From: Limiplasma sp048370855
GTDB lineage: Bacteria > Bacillota > Clostridia > Christensenellales > Aristaeellaceae
Direction of reading: 5' to 3'
DNA: 64,000 nt
NCBI GenBank assembly: GCA_048370855.1
Contig: DBGEOK010000111.1
Span: 12,043-76,042 of the forward strand
Both the position numbers and the translations under genes were made by a program. This document shows, one piece after another, positions 26,197-34,046 of the stretch; positions within the stretch are counted from its first letter, which is position 1, and every line of letters starts with the position of its first letter. Under the pieces are notes generated by a model. It was not told where the DNA came from, did no database searches, and saw nothing but the letters and a program-made list of their open reading frames with translations.

Positions 26197-27342
26197 TCAC
26201 GCTTCGGCCAGACAGCCGCAATAAAAGCTAAGCGCCCGCTCGAGCTGATCGCGTTTCACAAACTCGTTTACGGCATGCGCCTGCGCGATGAAGCCCGGGC
26301 CGTACAATACGGCCGGAATGCCGGCGGCTGTAAACTGGCTTAAATCACAGCAGGCCGGAAAGCCCGCGACCACCGGCTCCGAGCCGAAGCGGCGCATATA
26401 GCTGCGGCGCGCCCAGCCCACCACGTCGCCGTCCCTTTCCACGCCGCCCGCCGGGACGTCGATATAGGGCGTCAGCTCCAGCCTTGCTCCGGGCTGAAGT
26501 CCCCCGGCCTGCTCCACCTTTGCCCGAATCGCCCGCGCGAAGCCTTCCGCCGTGTCGCCTATGCCGGGGCGGCAGTCCACGACCAGCTCGCAGCAATCGG
26601 GAACGATGTTGTCCTTGGCGCCCGCGCCGATCATCGTGCAGCAGAGGGTGGGCGGGGGAAGCACCGGATGCTTTCGTTCCCCCAGCTCCTCGCTGAGCCG
26701 CCGAACCGCCTCGATGACGCGGGCCATGTTTTCCAACGCGTTGACGCCCTGGGTCGGCGCGCCCGCATGGCACGAGATTCCATGCACGCGAACCCTGAAG
26801 CGGATGGCTCCCCTATGCGCGATATGGATTTCATTCCCCGTCGGCTCGCCGATGACCGCATAGCGGATATCCCCCGCGCCAAGCGTCTGAAGCAGCGAGC
26901 GGGTACCCTGCCCGTTCACCTCCTCGTCCGCCACAAACGCCAGCCGGAAGGGCCGGACGCCTCCGTCCCTTTTGACCGCCCATACGGCGGCTGCCATCAT
27001 CGCGGCGACGCCGCCCTTCATATCGCAAGCGCCGCGGCCATAGATACGACCGTTCCTCTCCACGGCCTCAAACGGCGGGGTATCCCATCCATCCCCCGCC
27101 GGCACCACGTCCAGGTGCCCGGTGAGCAGCACGGCGGGCCCGTCTCCCCCGTATAATCCCGACACCACGTTGGCGCGTTCCCCCGACGTTGGTATCACGT
27201 CGCACGCAATCCCGTGCCGCGCGAGCGCCTGGGCGATATAGGCCGCGGCGGCCCGCTCGCCGCCCGGGGGATTGATCGTCCTAAGCGCGATCAATTCCTT
27301 CAGGAATCCGATGCAAAGCGCCACTTCTCCGCTATCCGCCAT
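26197..27342 (-). CDS. M20 family metallohydrolase (ArgE/DapE type)
   Basis: This di-zinc amidohydrolase is of the deacetylase/succinyl-diaminopimelate desuccinylase family, 381 aa. Zinc-site motifs TGHLDVVPAG, GRGACDMKGG, the ADEEVNGQG glutamates, the GEPTG region and the late histidine are all present. The dimerisation domain lies between about 180 and 290. The substrate is an N-acyl amino compound. As the second gene of the operon, it may deacylate a substrate different from that of the N-acyl-D-amino-acid deacylase. ATG 27342 has GGGAGCGAGG upstream; a start five codons earlier is less likely. Confidence 0.88.
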   Translation of the reverse strand: MADSGEVALCIGFLKELIALRTINPPGGERAAAAYIAQALARHGIACDVIPTSGERANVVSGLYGGDGPAVLLTGHLDVVPAGDGWDTPPFEAVERNGRIYGRGACDMKGGVAAMMAAAVWAVKRDGGVRPFRLAFVADEEVNGQGTRSLLQTLGAGDIRYAVIGEPTGNEIHIAHRGAIRFRVRVHGISCHAGAPTQGVNALENMARVIEAVRRLSEELGERKHPVLPPPTLCCTMIGAGAKDNIVPDCCELVVDCRPGIGDTAEGFARAIRAKVEQAGGLQPGARLELTPYIDVPAGGVERDGDVVGWARRSYMRRFGSEPVVAGFPACCDLSQFTAAGIPAVLYGPGFIAQAHAVNEFVKRDQLERALSFYCGCLAEA

Positions 27343-27368
27343 GTTCCTCGCTCCCATTCCGGCGCTTC

Positions 27369-28073
27369 CTATGCCTGCCCGTCTTTTCCGGCGGCTTCCT
27401 CCGCCTTGCCGTTTCCCTTGCGGATGGAATCCAGGTAGTTATAAAGCGTAAACTTGGAAATGCCCAAAAACTCGCACACGCGGTCCCCGGATTTGGATAT
27501 GACAAAGACGCCCTTATCGTCCAGGTAACTCAGGAAGCGCTGCTTGTCCTCGCGGTCCATCAGGGGCAAAGGCTTGCCGACGTAGGAAAGCGCCGTTTGG
27601 AGCATGTATTCCAGCAGCTCGCTGATGTTATTGAAGAAAACCTCCTTGGTCTCATGCTCCGGCGGCTCCGTTTCCCCATGCGGAAGAACATACTTGTTTT
27701 CCTCCCGCAGAAAAGCCTCCATTTTGACGGATTCCGTGATGTCCTTATTGATGCATACGGAGCCGATGACACGTCCGTCGCCGTCATGGATGAACATGGT
27801 GGACGAGCGAAGGATTTTTCCCTCCCGCGTATGCGTAACATAGTTGTAGCGGTCTCCATTTTCCACAGTGCCGCGCAGCACCTCCAGGCCCAGGTTGCTG
27901 CCGCAGTCGCCGATTTTCCGGTTGGTGACGTGGCCGTTGCGGATATCCACAATCGTATGGTCGTAGCCCTTGGTAAGGTCGTGCAGCACAATTTCGTCGT
28001 TCACGCTCATCTGGGATTCGAGCATATCCAGCAATTGCTTAAAAAAAGGGCGTTCCTCATCAATGGATCTCAT
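27369..28073 (-). CDS. YheO-type PAS/HTH transcriptional regulator of the operon
   Basis: The 234-aa protein has a YheO-like PAS domain (about residues 10-125, with DEIVLHDLTKGYDHTIVDIRNGH and GSVCINKDIT). A C-terminal HTH of the DauR/YheO type (FVISKSGDRVCEFLGISKFTLYNYLD) follows. Family members such as DauR control D-amino-acid genes. I start it at ATG 28073 because GGAGG lies five bases upstream; the frame is open to 28124. It is the first gene after a strong promoter whose -10 region is covered by palindromes, so autoregulation is likely. Confidence 0.85.
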   Translation of the reverse strand: MRSIDEERPFFKQLLDMLESQMSVNDEIVLHDLTKGYDHTIVDIRNGHVTNRKIGDCGSNLGLEVLRGTVENGDRYNYVTHTREGKILRSSTMFIHDGDGRVIGSVCINKDITESVKMEAFLREENKYVLPHGETEPPEHETKEVFFNNISELLEYMLQTALSYVGKPLPLMDREDKQRFLSYLDDKGVFVISKSGDRVCEFLGISKFTLYNYLDSIRKGNGKAEEAAGKDGQA

Positions 28074-28100
28074 CGTATCCTCCATATCTAACGATTCATC

Positions 28101-28143
28101 ATATCTATGGTTGTAATCTAACATATTTTTAGATATTTGTCAA
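28101..28143 (-). promoter_or_regulatory. Promoter and palindromic operator of the 14.6-kb operon
   Basis: On the minus strand TTGACA (28143-28138), 17 bp, TAGATT (28120-28115). ATCTAA (28121-28116 region) and TTAGAT (28134-28129 region) form a 19-bp inverted repeat over the spacer and -10. A wider ATATCTA/TAGATAT pair spans 28101-28136. The position would let a repressor block polymerase. Confidence 0.75.
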
Positions 28144-28586
28144 CCATTTTCTGAATTATTTTTAGAGTAATTGAAAGCTCCTGCATAATTTTCGCTGTTT
28201 TTGTTCCTTAGGCTTAATTTGCTTCTTAAAACAAATTTATTTTTAGAATTGTCTCCCGTTTTTTTAGATTCTCGGTGGCAGGAGGGCCGCGCTTTCGCTC
28301 CCAGTCTGCAAATCCTGCTCTTTTCCATCTACGCGCCGATAAAGCAAGCGCCGGCGGATTATGGCCCCGCATCGCTGTTCCCTCCCAAGTTGGTTTTAAC
28401 GTTTTCGCTCCGGGGGCAAGCGGGCCGCAGAGCTTGTCCCTTCCATATTTTACAGCATCGCAAAGGGCGGCGCAAACCGCGCCGCCCTTTGCGATGGAAA
28501 GAACCTGTTTGCTCCGGCAAAAACAACCGGCGTTTTGGAACGGAGCCTTTCGAGGATTTCCTGCTTTTCGGCAGGCATGCCCGGCC
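28144..28586. other. Intergenic region, AT-rich, without a visible gene
   Basis: Between the operon promoter and the SDR gene there is ~440 bp without a convincing reading frame. The left half is conspicuously AT-rich with runs of T. The right half returns to normal composition and contains the 18-bp inverted repeat listed separately. Confidence 0.5.
28456..28496 (-). terminator. Perfect 18-bp inverted repeat, probable terminator of the iclR operon
   Basis: Arms 28456-28473 and 28479-28496 are exact complements around a 5-nt loop. On the minus strand the GC-rich core is followed by CTTTGCGATG with only a short T-run, so it could be a terminator of modest efficiency or a transcript-stabilising hairpin after the SDR gene. 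Confidence 0.55.
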
Positions 28587-29381
28587 TTACGGCTGCTTGC
28601 CGATATAAGCCAGAATACCGCCGTCCACATAGAGGATATGGCCGTTGACAAAGTCGCTGGCCTCGCTGGCAAGAAATACCGCCGGGCCGACGAGGTCCTC
28701 CGGGCTGCCCCACCGGTTGGCCGGGGTCTTGGCCAGGATAAAGCTATCGAACGGATGGGGCGAGCCGTCGGGCTGCTTTTCCCTTAGCGGGGCGGTCTGC
28801 GGCGTGGCGATATAGCCGGGGCCGATGCCGTTGCATTGGATGTTCTGCCCGCCGTATTCCGCGCATATGTTTCGCGTCAGCATCTTCAAGCCGCCCTTTG
28901 CCGCCGCGTAGGCGCTGACCGTCTCGCGCCCAAGCTCGGACATCATGGAGCAAATATTGATAATCTTGCCATGGCCCTTTTGAATCATCGAGGGGATGAC
29001 CGCCTTGGAGACGATAAAGGGCGCGTTCAGGTCCACGTCGATCACCTTGCGGAAATCCTCGGCGCTCATCTCGCACATGGGAACGCGCTTGATGATGCCC
29101 GCGTTGTTGACCAGGATATCAATCACGCCGACCTCCCGCTCCACCGTGGCGATCAGGCGGTTGACGGCGTCCTCGTCGGTCACGTCGCAAACGTACCCAT
29201 GCGCCTTGACGCCTTTTTCGGCATACGCGGCAAGGCCCTTGTCCACCAGCTCCCGCCTGATATCGTTGAACACGATGGTCGCGCCCGCCTCGGCCATGCC
29301 CGCGGCGATGGCGAAGCCGATGCCATAGCTCGCGCCCGTTACCAGCGCGATTTTGCCTTGGAGTGAAAACAGGTTGCTCAT
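28587..29381 (-). CDS. SDR-family dehydrogenase, KduD/gluconate 5-dehydrogenase type
   Basis: This 264-aa short-chain dehydrogenase has the cofactor motif TGASYGIG, NNAG, and the catalytic triad Ser145, Tyr158, Lys162. The long loop after NGIGPGYIATPQT and the C-terminal DGGILAYIGKQP are typical of KduD and gluconate 5-dehydrogenases. KduD converts 2,5-diketo-3-deoxygluconate to KDG. This fits the adjacent KDG kinase and aldolase, although kduI is not in the window. It is the last gene of the IclR-controlled operon. Confidence 0.87.
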   Translation of the reverse strand: MSNLFSLQGKIALVTGASYGIGFAIAAGMAEAGATIVFNDIRRELVDKGLAAYAEKGVKAHGYVCDVTDEDAVNRLIATVEREVGVIDILVNNAGIIKRVPMCEMSAEDFRKVIDVDLNAPFIVSKAVIPSMIQKGHGKIINICSMMSELGRETVSAYAAAKGGLKMLTRNICAEYGGQNIQCNGIGPGYIATPQTAPLREKQPDGSPHPFDSFILAKTPANRWGSPEDLVGPAVFLASEASDFVNGHILYVDGGILAYIGKQP

Positions 29382-29410
29382 ATGGATTCCTCCTTGTTAT
29401 CAGAGCGGGT

Positions 29411-30448
29411 TTAGCGCTGCACGCGTCCGCTTCCGCTGCCCTTCATCAGGCTTTCGACCTCGGCCGCGCTGACGCGGTTGAAGTCGCCGCCGATGGTATG
29501 CTTCAGGCAGCTCGCCGCGACGGCGAACTCGAGGGCCGTCTTTTCATCGCCATAGGTATTGAGGCCGTAGATCAGGCCGCCGCCGAAGCTGTCGCCGCCG
29601 CCCACGCGGTCCACGATATCCGTGATGCGGTACTTGCGGGAAAGGAAAAAGTCCTTGCCGTTAAACAGGCACGCGCTCCAGTCGTTATGGTTGGCGCTCT
29701 TGGATTCCCTCAGGGTAATCGCCACGCGCTTGATGTTGGGATAGGCGTCCATGGCAAGCCTGGCGATGGCCTTGTACTGCTCGGTGTTGAGCTCGCCCTC
29801 CTCCACGGAGTGGGCGCTCTCCGCCTTGAGCAGCAGGCTCTTTTGAAAATCCTCCTCATTGGCGATCACGGTATCCACATACCTGACCAGCCCGGTCATC
29901 ACCTGATCGGCGGTCTTGCCGTATTTCCAGAGGTTTTTGCGGTAATTGAGGTCGCAGCTCACATGCAGCCCCATCGCCTTGGCGGCCTTCACGGCCTCCA
30001 GGCTCAGCTCCGCCGCGCCCTCGCTGATGGCGGGCGTGATGCCCGTCAGGTGGAACCAGGTAGCGCCGCTGAAGGCGGCCTTCCAGTCGATATCGCCCGG
30101 CCTGGCCTCGCAGATGGCGCTCCCGGCGCGGTCGTAAACGACCTTGCTGGGGCGCTGCACCGCGCCGGTTTCCAGGTAATAGATCCCCATACGGCCTTCC
30201 TTGCGCACGATATGGGAAACGTCCACCCCGAAGCCGCGCAGCTCGCGCAGGCAGGCCTCCCCGATATCGTTTTTGGGAAGCACCGTCACAAAAGAAGTAT
30301 CCATGCCATAGTTGGCGAGCGATACGCTCACGTTCGCCTCGCCGCCCCCGAAGGTAGCCTCAAGAACGGGAGACTGGAAGAAGCGCTCGTAGCCGGGGCT
30401 TTTGAGGCGAAGCATGATTTCACCGAAGGTAACAACCTTGACGGGCAT
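29411..30448 (-). CDS. kdgK: 2-keto-3-deoxygluconate kinase (PfkB family), copy 2
   Basis: This is a 345-aa paralogue of the kinase at 13478. It has the same GGEANVSVSLANYG entry block, WFHLTGITPAI, VDRVGGGDSFGGGLI active site and GRVQR C-terminus. It should phosphorylate KDG to KDPG. It lies between the SDR gene and the Eda-VOC gene in the IclR operon. The two copies differ throughout, so this is an old duplication or separate acquisition, not a recent tandem event. Confidence 0.9.
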   Translation of the reverse strand: MPVKVVTFGEIMLRLKSPGYERFFQSPVLEATFGGGEANVSVSLANYGMDTSFVTVLPKNDIGEACLRELRGFGVDVSHIVRKEGRMGIYYLETGAVQRPSKVVYDRAGSAICEARPGDIDWKAAFSGATWFHLTGITPAISEGAAELSLEAVKAAKAMGLHVSCDLNYRKNLWKYGKTADQVMTGLVRYVDTVIANEEDFQKSLLLKAESAHSVEEGELNTEQYKAIARLAMDAYPNIKRVAITLRESKSANHNDWSACLFNGKDFFLSRKYRITDIVDRVGGGDSFGGGLIYGLNTYGDEKTALEFAVAASCLKHTIGGDFNRVSAAEVESLMKGSGSGRVQR

Positions 30449-30515
30449 GATAAAACATCCTTTCCTTTATGATATAGCGATGATGGCCGCCATGCGGGCG
30501 GGCAAAGCCGCCGCC

Positions 30516-31472
30516 TTACTTTTGCAGGAGGTGGAACGCGAAGCCCGCGATTTCTTCCTTGAGATAGATGGCGCGCAGCTTTCCGTCACGCAGGATGACG
30601 CTGTCGTCGTCAAAGCGAAAGCCGCGGCGCTCCAGGTGCCAGCGGGCGCGGCGGATGTTGTTGCACGCGATGGCAATATGACCGTTCGTACCCCGGAAGG
30701 GGATCTTCATAACCTCGAAGGCGTCTCCCACAAAGGAGGCGTTCTTGTGGTCGTCCAGGCCCCAGCCCAAAAGCTTCACGAGCGTACCGGCGTCCCTGGC
30801 GCACTGTTCGGGGCTGCCGCTGTTGACGCCCACATGCTTGAGCTCCAGGCCCAGCATGGCGGTCACGGCGCTGCGGGTGAGGGTCTCGATGCGCTTCCAG
30901 TCCTTGGCGGCGACGGCGTCCGCGGGGACCATCCAACTGCCGCCGCAGGCCACAATTTTGGGGAAGGCGAGATATTCGTTCAGGTTTTGCTCGTTGATGC
31001 CGCCCGTGGGCAGGAAGGTCACGTTTCCATAGGGCGCGGCCATCGCCTTGATGAGCTTGAGGCCGCCCAGCGCCTCGGCCGGAAAGAACTTGACGGTTTT
31101 CAGGCCAAGCGAAAGCGCGATCTCGATATCGCTGGGGTTGGCACAGCCGGGCACGATGGGCACGCCCCGCTCCTGGCAATGCCGAACGATCTCCGCGTTG
31201 ATGCCCGGGGACACGATATAGGCCGCGCCGGCGGCGATCGCGCGGTCTGCCTGCTCCTTGGTCAGCACCGTGCCGGCGCCCAGGATGACCTCCGGCAGCT
31301 CCGCGTGCACGCGCCGGATCGCCTCCTCCGCCGCGTCGGAACGGAAGGTGATTTCCGCGACAGGCAGCCCGCCGTCGGACAGCGCCTTGCAAAGCGGCGC
31401 CGCGTCGGCGGCGTCCTCCACCTTGATGACGGGTACCAACCCCGCCAGGGACAGTTGCTCGATCATTTCCAT
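30516..31472 (-). CDS. eda: KDPG/KHG aldolase fused to a C-terminal VOC-like domain
   Basis: Residues 1 to about 205 form an Eda aldolase (LVPVIKVE, ITFRSDAAEEAI, GAGTVLTKEQ, Schiff-base lysine in LKTVKFFPAEALGG). The remaining ~110 residues look like a vicinal-oxygen-chelate (glyoxalase-like) module: LKHVGVNSGS, GHIAIACNN and EEIAGFAFHLL supply His, His and Glu in metal-ligand positions. Such long Eda proteins occur in Clostridia; the role of the extra domain is not known to me. ATG 31472 has AAGGAAGG upstream. Length is 318 aa against about 215 for the single-domain copy at 14502. Confidence 0.85.
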   Translation of the reverse strand: MEMIEQLSLAGLVPVIKVEDAADAAPLCKALSDGGLPVAEITFRSDAAEEAIRRVHAELPEVILGAGTVLTKEQADRAIAAGAAYIVSPGINAEIVRHCQERGVPIVPGCANPSDIEIALSLGLKTVKFFPAEALGGLKLIKAMAAPYGNVTFLPTGGINEQNLNEYLAFPKIVACGGSWMVPADAVAAKDWKRIETLTRSAVTAMLGLELKHVGVNSGSPEQCARDAGTLVKLLGWGLDDHKNASFVGDAFEVMKIPFRGTNGHIAIACNNIRRARWHLERRGFRFDDDSVILRDGKLRAIYLKEEIAGFAFHLLQK

Positions 31473-31524
31473 GCTTGGTTCCTTCCTTTCTGTTGTGAAG
31501 CATTGCCTTCGCGGCATGCCTTGG

Positions 31525-32286
31525 TCACGTTTCCCTCAGAAAGCGCTCGATGCGCGGCTGGGCCTGCAAAAGAAGCTCCGCATAACGGACGATTTCCTTT
31601 TCCCCCATACGGAAGATGGGGGCCGACACGCTCAGCGCGTACAACGCCCGCCCGTCCCTTCCCCGCAGGGGAACGCCCACGCAGCAGACGTTTTCGTTGT
31701 TTTCCTCGCGCTCCACCGCATAGCCGCGCGCGCGGATCTCCGCCATTTGCCGGATCAGCCCGGACAGGTCCGTGATGGAACGCGGGGTGGCCGAAGCAAG
31801 CGGAACGCCCGCATACATCCCCCGGATTTCCTCATCCGGGAAGGTGGAAAGGATCGCCTTGCCCAGCGCCGTGCAGTGGAGCGGCGCGCGGGAACCGATA
31901 TAGCTGGTCATGCGAATGGATTGGGTGGAATCCAGCTTGTCGATATACAGGGTTTCCATTCCCGACCGAACCCCAAGGTGCATGGTTTCGTTAATTTGCC
32001 GGTGGATATCCGCCATGCGCCCCCGGATCACCTCCATCACATCCACCTGGTTCATGGCCTGCGCGCCGATTTCAAACATCTTTAGCCCCAGGCGATACCT
32101 TCCCGTATCCTGCTGAAGGGAAGCATAGCCCAGGTCAATCAGCGTATGCGCGAGGTTGAAGGCGGTGGAGCGCGGCAGCCCAAGCTCTCCTGTCAGCTCG
32201 CAAAGGGCCAGGCCCTCCGGGCGCGAGCCCAGCAGCTCGAGCATGGCCAACCCGCGCTGAAGCGTTCGGTTGGGAATTTCCGCCAT
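31525..32286 (-). CDS. IclR-family transcriptional regulator (KdgR-like)
   Basis: The 253-aa protein has an N-terminal winged HTH (RTLQRGLAMLELLGSRPEG, LGLPRSTAFNLAHTL) and the IclR effector-binding domain (about 75-250; SYIGSRAPLHCTALGKAILS and the NNENVCCVGVPL loop). It heads an operon with Eda-VOC, KDG kinase and the SDR dehydrogenase. Control of KDG/uronate catabolism in response to KDG or a relative is therefore probable. GTTC/GAAC palindromes lie between its promoter and start codon and suggest autoregulation. Confidence 0.9.
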   Translation of the reverse strand: MAEIPNRTLQRGLAMLELLGSRPEGLALCELTGELGLPRSTAFNLAHTLIDLGYASLQQDTGRYRLGLKMFEIGAQAMNQVDVMEVIRGRMADIHRQINETMHLGVRSGMETLYIDKLDSTQSIRMTSYIGSRAPLHCTALGKAILSTFPDEEIRGMYAGVPLASATPRSITDLSGLIRQMAEIRARGYAVEREENNENVCCVGVPLRGRDGRALYALSVSAPIFRMGEKEIVRYAELLLQAQPRIERFLRET

Positions 32287-32301
32287 GAGCCCGCCCCCTC
32301 T

Positions 32302-32324
32302 GTTCTCATATGTGAACTTCGTTC
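32302..32324 (-). promoter_or_regulatory. GTTC/GAAC palindromes, candidate IclR operator
   Basis: A 16-bp near-perfect palindrome at 32302-32317 shares its GAAC half-site with a second inverted repeat at 32314-32324. Both lie downstream of the -10 element, between promoter and the iclR start codon. They are a plausible binding site for the IclR protein. Confidence 0.55.
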
Positions 32325-32336
32325 TCGGTCACGAAT

Positions 32337-32365
32337 ATTATACCTTACCAGCCCCTTCCTGTCAA
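32337..32365 (-). promoter_or_regulatory. Consensus SigA promoter of the iclR-eda-kdgK-SDR operon
   Basis: On the minus strand a perfect TTGACA (32365-32360) and a perfect TATAAT (32342-32337) are separated by 17 bp. A promoter this strong usually needs repression, which fits the downstream palindromes. Confidence 0.9.
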
Positions 32366-32434
32366 GCCCAATTCCGCGGCAGAAACGGGTTTAACGTAAG
32401 GGAGGAGGAGGCCCGCCAGGCGGGCCCCAGGCTG

Positions 32435-32635
32435 TTGACAAACCCATTTGGGAGTGGTTTGGAGGGGCGACAGCCCCTCCAACTGAAATCGGGTCGCCTG
32501 GCTGACCTGCGGTCGGCCATGGTTCCGGTACTTTTGCTGCGCGCAGCACCCAGGCGGGCGGGGAGTTTGCGCCTCCGGCGCAAACAAACCGTCAGTCCTC
32601 GTCAGAAAAGCTCGCCGAAGGGCGGGCTTTTTCGA
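32435..32635. repeat. Structured ~200-bp repeat, copy A
   Basis: This is the first of three related copies. In order on the plus strand it holds a 10-bp hairpin, a three-way junction closed by CGCCTGG (32495-32501) and CCAGGCG (32550-32556), a 9-bp hairpin (32565-32573 with 32577-32585) and a bidirectional terminator-like stem with a T-tract (about 32606-32632). It lies 56 bp past the mgtE stop codon. Confidence 0.85.
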
Positions 32636-32690
32636 CGGCCTGAGAGCCGTCTGGCGGGCCGAGGGCGCCGCGCGATGCCCGCCAAGCGGA

Positions 32691-34040
32691 TTATACCGGC
32701 AGAAGCGATTGCGCGATGCTGAAATAGACCACCAGCGAAACCGCGTCCACGATGGTGGTGATGAGCGGGGCGGCCATAATGGCGGGGTCCGCGTGGAGAA
32801 ATTTAGCCGCCATGGGCAGGACGCCGCCAATCGTCTTAGCGATAACGACCGTTACCAGGAGGGCAAACGCCACTGTCAGCGCCACCATTTCACTTCCCGG
32901 ATAAGTCAGGATCAGCCTGATATAGTTGACCGCGCTGAGCGCCACGCCCACAAGCAGGCTTACGCGCAGCTCTTTCCACAGAACCTTGAGAAAGTCGCTC
33001 AGGCCGATCTCGCCCACGGCCATGCCGCGTATGACCAGCGTGCTGCTCTGGCTGCCCGCGTTGCCCCCCGTATCCGTCAGCATGGGAATAAAGGTGACCA
33101 GCAGCGGCATCGCTGAAAAGGCCGCTTCATACCGGCCCAGGATACCGCCCGTTACCATGCCGGATACCATCAGCACAAGCAGCCAAACAATCCGGTGCCT
33201 GGCCAGCGTAAACGGGCTGGTTTTGAGATAGGGCTTTTCCGACGGCGTAATGGCCGCCATCTTCTCAAAGTCCTCGGTGGCCTCCTCCTCCATTACGTCC
33301 ATCACGTCGTCCACGGTAACGATGCCCACAAGGCGGTTTTCCGCGTCCACCACGGGCATGGCGATAAAGTCGTACTTCATCATCCGCTGAACCGCGTCTT
33401 CCCGGTCCTCGGTCGTTTCCGCCGTTACCACGTCGGTTTCCATCAGCTCCGCGATCAACCGGTCGTCGCCGGAGAGGAGAAGCTCCCTGACCGTCACCAC
33501 GCCCTCCAGCCGGCGCGCGGCGTCGGTCACATAGCACGTATAGATGATCTCCGAATCCTCGCCCGTGCGGCGGATATGCGCGATAGCGTCCCTTACCGTC
33601 ATGGTCTTGGTCAGATCCATATACTCCGCCGTCATGATGCTGCCCACCGAATTTTCCGGATATTTAAGAAACTGGTTAATCAGCTTGCGCATATCCGGAC
33701 GAGCGTTCTTCAAAACCCGCTTGACCACGCTGGCCGGCAGCTCCTCCAGCAGGTCCACCGCGTCGTCCACAAACAGGTCGTCCAGGATGGCGGAGAGCTC
33801 CTGGTCGGTCATGGCGCCGATGATGATTTGCTGCGTTTCCGGCGGGAGATTGGAAAACACCTCCGCCGCCGGCTCCTTGGGAAGCGTGCGAAACGCCAGC
33901 GTAGCCTGCTCGTTTGGCAGCGCCTCGATAAAGTCGGCGATATCCACCTCCCTGAGCTCCGTCAAGGAGGCGCGGAGGGCGCGGAAATCCTTACGCTCCA
34001 GCAGCTCGCGGAGCGCCTCAAAATCATACTCCCTATCCAT
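32691..34040 (-). CDS. mgtE: Magnesium transporter MgtE
   Basis: MgtE is a homodimeric Mg2+ channel gated by cytosolic Mg2+. The 449-aa protein has an N-terminal superhelical MgtE_N domain (1-~125), two CBS domains (~135-255; IYTCYVTDAARRLEGVVT, MPVVDAENRLVGIVTVDDV) and five transmembrane helices with GGNAGSQSSTLVIRG at the pore. I start it at ATG 34040 because AGGAGG stands seven bases upstream; two earlier ATGs are too close to or upstream of that site. It is monocistronic, with a long structured leader and a good promoter. Confidence 0.95.
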   Translation of the reverse strand: MDREYDFEALRELLERKDFRALRASLTELREVDIADFIEALPNEQATLAFRTLPKEPAAEVFSNLPPETQQIIIGAMTDQELSAILDDLFVDDAVDLLEELPASVVKRVLKNARPDMRKLINQFLKYPENSVGSIMTAEYMDLTKTMTVRDAIAHIRRTGEDSEIIYTCYVTDAARRLEGVVTVRELLLSGDDRLIAELMETDVVTAETTEDREDAVQRMMKYDFIAMPVVDAENRLVGIVTVDDVMDVMEEEATEDFEKMAAITPSEKPYLKTSPFTLARHRIVWLLVLMVSGMVTGGILGRYEAAFSAMPLLVTFIPMLTDTGGNAGSQSSTLVIRGMAVGEIGLSDFLKVLWKELRVSLLVGVALSAVNYIRLILTYPGSEMVALTVAFALLVTVVIAKTIGGVLPMAAKFLHADPAIMAAPLITTIVDAVSLVVYFSIAQSLLPV

Positions 34041-34046
34041 TGGCAT

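Noticed and set aside
14502..31472. Recent tandem duplication of kdgK-eda
   Set aside because: The two kinase and two aldolase copies are clearly diverged and differ in domain structure and gene order, so a recent duplication is excluded.
32302..32324. LexA (SOS) box before iclR
   Set aside because: Gram-positive LexA sites need GAAC-N4-GTTC; here the half-sites are spaced 3 bp (GAAC-GTTC) or 8 bp (GTTC-GAAC). An IclR-type operator fits the context better.
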